From Candidatus Nitrotoga sp. CP45 (GTDB taxonomy: Bacteria > Bacteroidota > Bacteroidia > Flavobacteriales > Flavobacteriaceae): DNA of 7,200 bases. Below the pieces are notes generated by a model. That model worked only from the letters and a program-made list of their open reading frames with translations. It was not told where the DNA came from and searched no databases. The stretch is taken from the NCBI GenBank assembly GCA_943329165.2, contig CALQCV020000093.1, positions 1 to 7,200 of the forward strand, given 5' to 3'. Both the position numbers and the translations under genes were made by a program. Positions 1 through 6,591 of this stretch are shown here, piece by piece. Within the stretch, counting starts at the first letter, position 1. Every line of letters starts with the position of its first letter.

Positions 1-939
1 CCAGATGCGGTAACTTATGATTTTGGAGTTTTTGGAACTGCTAATTACGAATTTGGTAAAAATGTTCTGCAAGCCGGACTTCGCTTTGACAACCGAAAAG
101 TTTCGAGTGAAACTCACGGAATTATTGGTCAGGAAGGTTATTTCGAAAGTGTCGATAAAAGTTTTGACAGTTTCAATGCATCATTAGGCTACAAAACCCA
201 TTTGGCTGAAAATTTTACACTTCGCTTGAACATCGCTTCAGGATTTCGTGCTCCAAATTTAGCTGAATTGACTTCGAATGGTGTTCATGAAGGAAGCAAT
301 CGTTATGAAATTGGAAATGCCAATTTGAAAAATGAACAAAATTTGCAAACCGATTTGAATCTGGAATACACAAGTTCGCACTTTGAGTTATTTGCCAATG
401 GTTTTTACAATCATATCAATAACTACATTTTTATTTCTCCGAATGGAAACGTAATTGATGGTAATAATGTTTATGATTATGTTCAGGCAAATGCAAAATT
501 ATATGGTGGCGAGGCCGGAATTCACTTCCATCCACATCCGATAGATTGGCTGCATTTTACGAGTAGTTTTGAAACGGTTATTGGCGAAAATGATGATAAA
601 AGTAATTTGCCATTAATCCCTGCCAACAAATGGAACAATGCTTTTAAAGGAGAATTTGAATTGAAAAATTGGTGGAAAGAGGGTTTTGCTACGCTCAACA
701 TTGAAAGTACTTTTGCTCAAAACAATAACAGTGAATTTGAAACCAGAACAAAGGGTTATACATTGGTAAATTTAGGTTTAGGTGGAAAGATTATTATTAA
801 CAAGACTACTTTCAACTTCAATTTAAATGCTAATAATGTATTTGATAAAACATATGTTTCACATTTATCGCGATTAAAGATTGATGGGATTCCAAATATT
901 GGAAGGAATATTATTCTGGGGATTAATTTTATTATTTAG
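1..939 (+). CDS. TonB-dependent outer-membrane receptor, C-terminal part (5' end outside window)
   Basis: The reading frame is open from base 1 to the TAG at 937-939, giving 312 codons of the C-terminal beta-barrel. The true start, plug domain and TonB box lie upstream of the window. Visible family traits are the barrel motif GFRAPNLAEL (about 238-267), followed by HEGSNRYEIGNANL (286-327), alternating aromatic/polar beta-strands, the segment HFHPHPIDWLHF (523-558), the late NNVFDKTY motif (832-855), and a hydrophobic last strand GRNIILGINFII for barrel assembly. Such proteins import metal chelates, vitamins or glycans across the outer membrane using TonB-ExbBD energy. The substrate cannot be read from this part. 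The HEG..RYEIGN segment recalls metal-uptake receptors, but that is only a resemblance. A TTG codon at 202 lies inside the barrel and is not a real start. The gene converges on mtgA, with a shared terminator between them. Confidence 0.93.
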   Translation, partial: PDAVTYDFGVFGTANYEFGKNVLQAGLRFDNRKVSSETHGIIGQEGYFESVDKSFDSFNASLGYKTHLAENFTLRLNIASGFRAPNLAELTSNGVHEGSNRYEIGNANLKNEQNLQTDLNLEYTSSHFELFANGFYNHINNYIFISPNGNVIDGNNVYDYVQANAKLYGGEAGIHFHPHPIDWLHFTSSFETVIGENDDKSNLPLIPANKWNNAFKGEFELKNWWKEGFATLNIESTFAQNNNSEFETRTKGYTLVNLGLGGKIIINKTTFNFNLNANNVFDKTYVSHLSRLKIDGIPNIGRNIILGINFII

Positions 940-942
940 GCC

Positions 943-1009
943 TATTAAAAAAGTCCCGAATAGTGTCTAACTTTTTGGGGGCATTTCAATTATCGGGGCT
1001 CTTTTAATA
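943..1009. terminator. Probable bidirectional intrinsic terminator between convergent genes
   Basis: Two 17-base arms, 943-959 (tattaaaaaagtcccga) and 993-1009 (tcggggctcttttaata), pair along their whole length except for one A-C mismatch and one G-T wobble. A 33-base loop lies between them. The core is G/C-rich (tccc/gggg) and is flanked by an A-run on the left and a T-run on the right, so RNA from either strand ends in a stem followed by U residues. It sits 3 bases after the receptor stop codon. Its right arm includes the mtgA stop codon (1004-1006, minus strand). The large loop makes it weaker than a textbook hairpin. Confidence 0.7.
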
Positions 1010-1684
1010 GTTAATCTTCCCGACATGCCGCATCACTCTCATTATTTTATCCTTTCTTCTATTAATGTAGGAAGAAGAATTCGTTGCCTTGAATTTTCTA
1101 GGATTCGGTAAAATTGCCGCAATTCCTGCAGCTTCTCGCGACGTCAAATCTATTGCCGGTTTTCTATACCAATGTCGAGCTGCCTCATTGGCGCCATAAA
1201 CGCCATTGCCCATTTCTATGCTATTAAGGTAAACTTCCATGATACGTTCTTTACCCCAAATTAATTCAATCAGAATCGTAAAATAAGCTTCCAATCCTTT
1301 GCGAACATAACTTCTGCCTTGCCATAGAAAAACATTTTTAGCAGTTTGTTGCGATATTGTGCTTCCACCTTTTAGTTTTCTTCCTTTATTATTGTTTTTA
1401 AAAGCTTTCTGCATTGCTTTAAAATCGAAACCATTGTGCTTTAAAAAATTGCCGTCTTCACTCGCAATGACTGCTTTTTGAAGATTGGGAGAAATCTGTT
1501 CTAGTGGAACCCATTTATGACTACAAATAGCATCATTCCCGTCTAATTTAAATTCAATAATCCTAGTAATCATCAAAGGAGTGAACGGAACTGGAACCCA
1601 TTTAAATATAATGACTGATAAAATGGAAAGTCCAAAAAACCAAAGCATCGCTTTCCAAATCCAACGAAACATTTTTCTTACCAT
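1004..1684 (-). CDS. mtgA: Monofunctional peptidoglycan glycosyltransferase MtgA (GT51)
   Basis: This enzyme polymerises lipid II into glycan strands on the periplasmic face of the inner membrane and has no transpeptidase domain. The 226 residues match the usual MtgA length. Residues about 8-28 form one N-terminal membrane anchor, followed by the family-typical WVPVPFTPLMI stretch. All GT51 motifs are present: SEDGNFLKHNGFD (75-87) with catalytic Glu76, KGGSTISQQTAKN (105-117), the RKGLEAYFTILIE helix (128-140), KERIMEVYLN (145-154) with the second conserved Glu150, GVYGANEAARHWY (161-173) and EAAGIAAILPNPRKF (184-198). The ATG at 1684 lies 3 bases after the stop codon of the upstream oxidoreductase gene, so the two are probably co-transcribed and translationally coupled. 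A second ATG at codon 5 (1670-1672) could also serve as the start. No strong ribosome binding site is seen, as is common in Bacteroidota. Confidence 0.95.
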   Translation of the reverse strand: MVRKMFRWIWKAMLWFFGLSILSVIIFKWVPVPFTPLMITRIIEFKLDGNDAICSHKWVPLEQISPNLQKAVIASEDGNFLKHNGFDFKAMQKAFKNNNKGRKLKGGSTISQQTAKNVFLWQGRSYVRKGLEAYFTILIELIWGKERIMEVYLNSIEMGNGVYGANEAARHWYRKPAIDLTSREAAGIAAILPNPRKFKATNSSSYINRRKDKIMRVMRHVGKINY

Positions 1685-1687
1685 ATT

Positions 1688-2803
1688 TTATTTTACTAAA
1701 TCTGCTACTTCCTGACCTATTAAGCTTCCGATGGCAACTCCCATCCCGCCTAATCTTACGCCGCAATAAACATGTTCTGACAATTGTTCTACAATCGGGT
1801 TTTTGGTAGAGCCTAATCCCATAATGCCACTCCAGCGATGTGCAATTTTATAATCGGTGTTTGGTAAAATTACTTCTTTTAACAATTCCTCCAAACGATT
1901 TTGAATTAAATCTGTCTGACCAAGATCTGTTGTAGTTTCTGCTTCAAATGCTAAATTTCTTCCGCCGCCAAACAAAATTCTATTGTCAATATTTCGGAAA
2001 TAAAAATAGCCTTTATCCAAATGGAAGGTTCCTTTAATATGCAGATTTGGAATTGGTTCTGTAATCAAAACCTGAGCTCTTGCTGGTTTTACCTGCTTGT
2101 TGATTAATTGTGCAGCAAAACCATTGGTGGCAAACAACAACTTTTTTGTAGAAAAACTAAAATCGTCTAGAGCAACTTCTACTTCATTATTTTTTTCTTT
2201 ATAAGACGTGACTTCAACTTGGTTTAGAATTATAATATTATTTGAAATTGCTTTTTTCAACAAGGCATTCATCATCTTCCCGGTATCAATTTGGGCTTCA
2301 AACGGGTTAAAAACAACATATTCCTGTATGCCTTGAAATGCAAAACGATCCACTTCTTTGACAAAAACATCATTTTTAAAAAGTTTTTTAAATATGTCAT
2401 TAATAAAAGGCAGCTTTTGCAGACAATTACTATAGGTGTCTTCATAATCTTTAAGAAATAATTCATAGCCGCCATAAGGTTTGAAATCTATAGTTTCATC
2501 ACCTAAATTTTTACGCAATAATTGTAAGCCGTTCCATCTTTTTGAAATAAGCTGAATAACTTCTTCTTCGCTGTGTGATTTCAAATCATCAATGATTTCC
2601 GAAAGGCTTCCAAAACAGGCAAACCCTGCATTTTTTGTACTTGCCCCTTGAGGTAGAATTCCTTTTTCTAAAATCAATATTTTACTTTCGGGGAACTTTT
2701 TGCGCAATGCCAAAGCGCAATTTAGACCTACGATTCCGCTACCAACAATGGCAAAGTCTATATTTGTAAACCAAGTTTTGAGTTCCCAATAACTAAGATT
2801 CAT
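1688..2803 (-). CDS. FAD-dependent oxidoreductase, DAO (D-amino-acid oxidase/DadA-like) family
   Basis: A 371-residue flavoprotein of the family that includes glycine oxidase, sarcosine oxidase and gamma-glutamylputrescine oxidase. These enzymes oxidise C-N bonds of amines or amino acids. The N-terminal Rossmann motif VGSGIVGLNCALAL (20-33) binds the FAD dinucleotide, and Glu46 at the end of the second strand (ILILEKG) should bind the adenosine ribose. The motif GASTKNAGFACFGS (53-66) follows, as expected near the flavin. The C-terminal half has YFYFRNIDNRILFGGGRN (266-283), RWSGIMG (323-329) and the second FAD-contacting motif GVRLGGMGVAIGS (348-360), ending in a helix. There is no signal peptide, so it is probably cytoplasmic. 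The substrate cannot be assigned. The ATG at 2803 is the only sensible start, 17 codons before the first FAD strand ends. Only a weak -7-like element (reverse complement of 2850-2857) is seen upstream. It is first gene of a two-gene unit with mtgA. Confidence 0.88.
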   Translation of the reverse strand: MNLSYWELKTWFTNIDFAIVGSGIVGLNCALALRKKFPESKILILEKGILPQGASTKNAGFACFGSLSEIIDDLKSHSEEEVIQLISKRWNGLQLLRKNLGDETIDFKPYGGYELFLKDYEDTYSNCLQKLPFINDIFKKLFKNDVFVKEVDRFAFQGIQEYVVFNPFEAQIDTGKMMNALLKKAISNNIIILNQVEVTSYKEKNNEVEVALDDFSFSTKKLLFATNGFAAQLINKQVKPARAQVLITEPIPNLHIKGTFHLDKGYFYFRNIDNRILFGGGRNLAFEAETTTDLGQTDLIQNRLEELLKEVILPNTDYKIAHRWSGIMGLGSTKNPIVEQLSEHVYCGVRLGGMGVAIGSLIGQEVADLVK

Positions 2804-2948
2804 TCTTTATTTTTCGTTAAATTTAATTTTTTTAAAATAAAACGGAAGGCAAAATAGTAGAAAATTTATCATTTAAAGACGAATTTTTTTCTGTATGATA
2901 GTAATAAATGTGCAGTTCGTCGATTAATTAAAAGATTTAAGCAATTAA

Positions 2949-2981
2949 TGTGTTAATTTCTGAAAAATAATTTTACTTTTA
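2949..2981 (+). promoter_or_regulatory. Possible Bacteroidota-type promoter for the metalloprotease gene
   Basis: TACTTTTA at 2974-2981 matches the Bacteroidota -7 consensus TAnnTTTG except for the last base. TGTG at 2949-2952 lies 21 bases upstream and could stand in for the -33 TTTG element. An overlapping alternative -7 is TAATTTTA at 2968-2975. The surrounding gap 2804-3011 is extremely AT-rich, so near matches are expected by chance. The call rests on position (31 bases before the ATG at 3012) as much as on sequence. Nothing else recognisable was found in this gap, which also holds the divergent start region of the oxidoreductase gene. Confidence 0.3.
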
Positions 2982-3011
2982 AACTTTTATTTATTATAAA
3001 ACCCATGAATT

Positions 3012-6000
3012 ATGAAATTTAAATTACTTTTAACAACATTATTGACAATTACAACCGTAGCTTTTTCTCAAAACAAAAGCACAATTTGGAATGCTACGAC
3101 AAAAAAAAATACTATGGTTCCTCTTGAAGCTAGAATACAGCTTCCTGAGAACAAGCTTTTCGACTTGAATCTTACAAGTCTAAGAACAAACCTGAGCAGT
3201 GCACCTGCAAGATTGGCAAATTCTAAATCTAACTCTATTATATCTTTACCAAATGCGGATGGCGTGATAGAGAGATATCGTGTTTACGAAAATTCAAGCA
3301 TGGATCCTGCTTTGGCGGCAAGATTTCCAGAAATTAAATCATATCTTGGAATTGGAATTGATAATCCGTCAGCAACTGCACATTTCAGTGTTTCGCCATT
3401 AGGATTTAAATCAATGGTCCTTTCTCCTGATAAATCTGCTGTATTTATTGAGCCTATTTCTGCTGATTTAGGAACATACACAGTTTACAGAAAAGCAGAT
3501 CGAGCCGAATCACTTACTCGTTTTGAATGTAGTGTTATTGATAAAGTTGCCCCACAAATAGATGCAATGGCAAGACCAAATGCTGATGATTCGGTTTTAA
3601 GAACATTTCGTCTAGCTTTATCTGTAACTGCAGAGTATACAACATATTTTGGCGGAACAAAAGCGCTAGCTCTTGCCGCTATGAATAATTCAATGACGCG
3701 TGTAAATGGCGTTTTTGAAAAGGATTTTGCTGTAAAAATGGTATTGGTTGCTAATAATGACTTAGTTATTTACACTGATGCAACTACCGACCCTTATTCT
3801 CCAGCAGCAAGTTTATCAAATTGGAATTCCCAATTACAATCAACGTTAACCTCAGTAATTGGTGAAGCAAATTATGATGTTGGACACCTTTTTGGCGCTT
3901 CTGGTGGAGGTGGAAATGCAGGTTGTATTGGTTGTGTTTGTGTAAATGGTTCAAAAGGTAGTGCCTATACTTCTCCGAACAATGGCATCCCATCTGGGGA
4001 TACATTTGATATTGACTATGTGGCTCACGAATTTGGTCACCAGTTTGGTGGAAATCACACGTTTTCTATGAGTAATGAAGGAACAGGCGCCAATATGGAG
4101 CCAGGTTCAGGATCGACAATTATGGGTTATGCAGGTATTACTAGTCAAGATGTTCAACCTAATTCTGATGCTTATTTTCATGCAATTACTATTCAACAAG
4201 TCACTAATAATATTAAAACCAAAACTTGTCAAACTAATACAGTTACGGGAAATTCAGTTCCAACTGCTGGTGCCGGTTTAGATTATACAGTTCCTAAAAG
4301 CACACCGTTTGCACTTACAGGCGCAGGCACAGATGCTAACGGAGATGTACTGACTTACAACTGGGAACAATTTGATAATGCAGCTTCTACTGCAACTGGA
4401 GCTAGTTCTGCTGCTAGTGCAACTAGAACGACAGGACCAACTTTTAGATCTTATAACTCATCAACTTCTCCTATTAGATATTTTCCAAATATGACAAGGG
4501 TTTTGGCTGGTGCAACCACCACTGCTGGAACTGAAATAACAGTAGAAGCATTACCCTCTGTAGCAAGAACTATGAATTTCAGATTAACAGTTCGTGACAA
4601 TAGAGCTGGTGGTTCTGCAAATAATTCTGATGATATGATTGTAACTGTAAATGCTACTGCCGGACCGTTTACTGTAAGTTCTCCAAATACTGCCGTCTCC
4701 TATGTTGGTGGAAGTACTCAAACGATAACATGGGCAGTGGCCGGAACAACAGCAAACGGGGTAAACTGTGCCAATGTTGATATCTTAATCTCAACTAATG
4801 CTGGAGCGTCTTGGTCAACTTTACTAGCCGCAACGCCTAATGACGGAACACAAGCTGTAACTATTCCTAACACCGCTGGTACTTCAAACAGAATTATGGT
4901 TAAAGGAACAAATCACATTTTCTTTGATGTATCTAATACGAACTTCACAATAACAGCAGGTGCTGCTCCTGATACTGTTGCACCAACGGCTCCAACATTA
5001 ACTGCTTCTGGAACTACATCTACTACAACAAACTTATCTTGGTCTGGTGCTACGGATAATATAGCAGTAACTGGGTATGATGTGTTTAGAAACGGATCCT
5101 TAATTGGTTCTACAGCAGCTACAACTTTTGCTGTAACTGGCTTACTAAACTCAACAACTTACTCATTCACTGTAAAATCAAAAGATGCTGCCGGAAATGT
5201 TTCTCCGGACAGCAATAGCGTAAGTGTTACAACTTTAACTCCGGCTCCGGATACAATAGCACCAACAGCGCCAACATTAACTTCTTCTGGGACTACTTTA
5301 ACTTCAACTAATTTATCTTGGACTGGTGCCACAGATAACGTAGCTGTTACAGGATACGATGTATACCAAGATGGTGTATTTAAAACTTCTACTACTTCAA
5401 CAATATTAGCTGTAACTGGACTTTCTTCTTCCAGAACTTATGCATTTTATGTACAAGCTAAAGATGCTGCTGGAAATATTTCAGTTGCTAGTAACACTGC
5501 GAACGTAACTACTTTAACTCCTGATACAACAGCGCCAACAGCGCCATCAGTAACTGCTTCTGGAACTACATCTACTGCAACAAACTTGTCTTGGACAGGT
5601 GCTGCAGACAACGTAGGGGTTACAGGATACGATGTATATAGAGGAATAACTTTAATAGGTTCTACGACTACAGCAACTACTTTTGCAGTAACTGGTTTAA
5701 CCGCTTCAACAGCTTATACTTTTAATGTCAGAGCAAAAGATGCTGCTGGTAATATTTCGTTAAATAGTAATACCGTTTCAGTTACAACTTTAGCTGTTGC
5801 AACAGTAACTTATTGCACTTCTCAAGGTAACAGTACAGCTGACGAAAAAATTGGTAAAGTTGTTTTCGGAACAATAAACAATACTTCAACGGGGACTGCT
5901 GGATACGAAAACTTCACGGCACTTTCTACTAACGTAGTTCGAGGAACAGCTTACCCAATTACAATTACACCATCATGGACAAGCACAGTATTTAAAGAAG

Positions 6001-6497
6001 GGTACGTAGTATGGATTGATTACAATAAAGATGGTGACTTTTTAGATACAGGTGAAAAAGTATGGACAAAAGCAGCTTCAACTACAACGCCAGTAACTGG
6101 AACTTTCACGATTCCTGCAACCGCAACTTTAGGAGCTACTAGAATGAGAATTCAAATGTCTTACAATTCTTTACAAACATCTTCATGTGCCGCATTCTCT
6201 TTTGGTCAAGTAGAAGATTACACTGTAAACATCTCTTTAACTGCCAGAATTGATGAAACTTCTAACGCCGGAATTTCATTCAACCTCTATCCAAACCCTG
6301 TTAAAGGGGATGTATTAAACATTGCTAACCTTGAATCTCCATCAACTTATAGAATTTTCAATATGATGGGACAAGAATTAGGAAGTGGTAAAATTGAAAA
6401 CGAAAGTATTTATGTTGGTTCATTACAAACAGGAACTTTCCTAATTGAAGTTTCTAATGGAACTTCAACCAAAACAAAACGTTTTATCAAAGAATAA
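3012..6497 (+). CDS. Secreted multidomain zinc metalloprotease (reprolysin-like, M12B type) with FN3, GEVED and T9SS sorting domains
   Basis: This is a 1161-residue exported protease. Residues 1-19 are a Sec signal peptide (MKFKLLL...AFS, cleavage likely before Gln20). Residues about 20-195 look like a propeptide. The catalytic domain starts near LRTFRLALSV (196-205) and carries the zinc site HEFGHQFGGNH (339-349: His339, His343 and His349 as ligands, Glu340 as catalytic base) and the Met-turn STIMGYAG (Met371). The glycine-rich GASGGGGNAGCIGC segment with Cys305, Cys308 and Cys310 precedes it. Then come a PKD/cadherin-like beta region (about 416-548), another beta-sandwich (about 552-648), three fibronectin type III repeats (654-928), and a GEVED domain (about 934-1074, with WIDYNKDGDFLDTGE and CAAFSFGQVEDYTV). 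The end is a T9SS type A sorting domain (about 1088-1161, LYPNP ... TGTFLIEVSNG ... KRFIKE). The sorting domain implies transport through the type IX system and release or surface attachment. Natural substrates are unknown; extracellular protein degradation is the likely role. The N-terminal M-K-F-K signal supports the ATG at 3012. Confidence 0.95.
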   Translation: MKFKLLLTTLLTITTVAFSQNKSTIWNATTKKNTMVPLEARIQLPENKLFDLNLTSLRTNLSSAPARLANSKSNSIISLPNADGVIERYRVYENSSMDPALAARFPEIKSYLGIGIDNPSATAHFSVSPLGFKSMVLSPDKSAVFIEPISADLGTYTVYRKADRAESLTRFECSVIDKVAPQIDAMARPNADDSVLRTFRLALSVTAEYTTYFGGTKALALAAMNNSMTRVNGVFEKDFAVKMVLVANNDLVIYTDATTDPYSPAASLSNWNSQLQSTLTSVIGEANYDVGHLFGASGGGGNAGCIGCVCVNGSKGSAYTSPNNGIPSGDTFDIDYVAHEFGHQFGGNHTFSMSNEGTGANMEPGSGSTIMGYAGITSQDVQPNSDAYFHAITIQQVTNNIKTKTCQTNTVTGNSVPTAGAGLDYTVPKSTPFALTGAGTDANGDVLTYNWEQFDNAASTATGASSAASATRTTGPTFRSYNSSTSPIRYFPNMTRVLAGATTTAGTEITVEALPSVARTMNFRLTVRDNRAGGSANNSDDMIVTVNATAGPFTVSSPNTAVSYVGGSTQTITWAVAGTTANGVNCANVDILISTNAGASWSTLLAATPNDGTQAVTIPNTAGTSNRIMVKGTNHIFFDVSNTNFTITAGAAPDTVAPTAPTLTASGTTSTTTNLSWSGATDNIAVTGYDVFRNGSLIGSTAATTFAVTGLLNSTTYSFTVKSKDAAGNVSPDSNSVSVTTLTPAPDTIAPTAPTLTSSGTTLTSTNLSWTGATDNVAVTGYDVYQDGVFKTSTTSTILAVTGLSSSRTYAFYVQAKDAAGNISVASNTANVTTLTPDTTAPTAPSVTASGTTSTATNLSWTGAADNVGVTGYDVYRGITLIGSTTTATTFAVTGLTASTAYTFNVRAKDAAGNISLNSNTVSVTTLAVATVTYCTSQGNSTADEKIGKVVFGTINNTSTGTAGYENFTALSTNVVRGTAYPITITPSWTSTVFKEGYVVWIDYNKDGDFLDTGEKVWTKAASTTTPVTGTFTIPATATLGATRMRIQMSYNSLQTSSCAAFSFGQVEDYTVNISLTARIDETSNAGISFNLYPNPVKGDVLNIANLESPSTYRIFNMMGQELGSGKIENESIYVGSLQTGTFLIEVSNGTSTKTKRFIKE
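4971..5795 (+). repeat. Three tandem fibronectin type III-encoding repeats inside the metalloprotease gene
   Basis: Three head-to-tail units begin at 4971, 5250 and 5523 and span about 93, 91 and 91 codons. Each starts with an Asp-Thr-X-Ala-Pro-Thr-Ala-Pro linker and continues with NLSW, TGYDV(F/Y), TGL, the KDAAGN(V/I)S strand and a VTTL end. These are the usual landmarks of bacterial FN3 modules. DNA similarity is uneven. Unit 1 (5000-5042) and unit 3 (5552-5594) differ at only 2 of 43 bases, whereas unit 2 (5346-5365) and unit 3 (5619-5638) share 20 identical bases where unit 1 has diverged. FN3 modules in secreted hydrolases act as spacers or substrate-binding domains. Confidence 0.9.
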
Positions 6498-6515
6498 TTT
6501 TTTATAAAAAAGACG

Positions 6516-6545
6516 AAAGCCATACTGAAAAGTGTGGCTTTTTTT
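6516..6545 (+). terminator. Intrinsic terminator after the metalloprotease gene
   Basis: The arms 6516-6525 (aaagccatac) and 6532-6541 (gtgtggcttt) form a 10-base-pair stem with one G-T wobble and a 6-base loop, followed by a T-run reaching 6545. It lies 18 bases after the TAA at 6495-6497. The A-run before the left arm could extend the stem with part of the T-run. This separates transcription of the metalloprotease from the next gene. Confidence 0.88.
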
Positions 6546-6560
6546 ATTGATTTATTTTGC

Positions 6561-6568
6561 TACTTTTG
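6561..6568 (+). promoter_or_regulatory. Bacteroidota -7 promoter element for the S9 peptidase gene
   Basis: TACTTTTG exactly matches the TAnnTTTG consensus known for the primary sigma factor of Bacteroidota. It lies 15 bases after the terminator T-run and 23 bases before the ATG at 6592, which leaves a short leader. No clear TTTG is present at the expected -33 distance, where the sequence is the terminator arm itself. The assignment therefore rests on the -7 element and its position. Confidence 0.55.
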
Positions 6569-6591
6569 ACTTTAAAAAATCAGCCATACTA

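Noticed and set aside
523..558. His-rich stretch HFHPHPIDWLHF in the TonB-dependent receptor as a possible metal-binding site
   Set aside because: A similar HP..DWLHF stretch is, as far as I recall, common in Bacteroidota receptors of this type and lies in a predicted strand. It does not by itself indicate a metal substrate.
202..939. Apparent stand-alone 245-codon gene starting at TTG 202
   Set aside because: The frame is open upstream to base 1 and already encodes receptor beta-barrel. TTG 202 is an internal leucine codon, so the entry was extended to a 5'-partial gene.
2272..2475. 67-codon minus-strand frame
   Set aside because: It lies wholly inside the oxidoreductase gene in another frame of the same strand, shows no family features and has no start signal.
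2804..3011. Runs of TTAAT/TTAATTAA in the divergent gap as possible operators
   Set aside because: The gap is almost entirely A and T, so short palindromes are expected by chance. No spaced repeated pair stands out.
3284..4281. Three short frames within the metalloprotease gene (3284-3481 minus, 3784-4005 minus, 4075-4281 plus)
   Set aside because: All overlap the catalytic and propeptide coding sequence, whose domain matches are strong. Their translations are low-complexity shadows.
4971..5795. Tandem repeats considered as a satellite or CRISPR-like array
   Set aside because: The units are about 275 bases long, in frame, divergent at DNA level and translate to FN3 modules. There are no short identical repeats with unique spacers.
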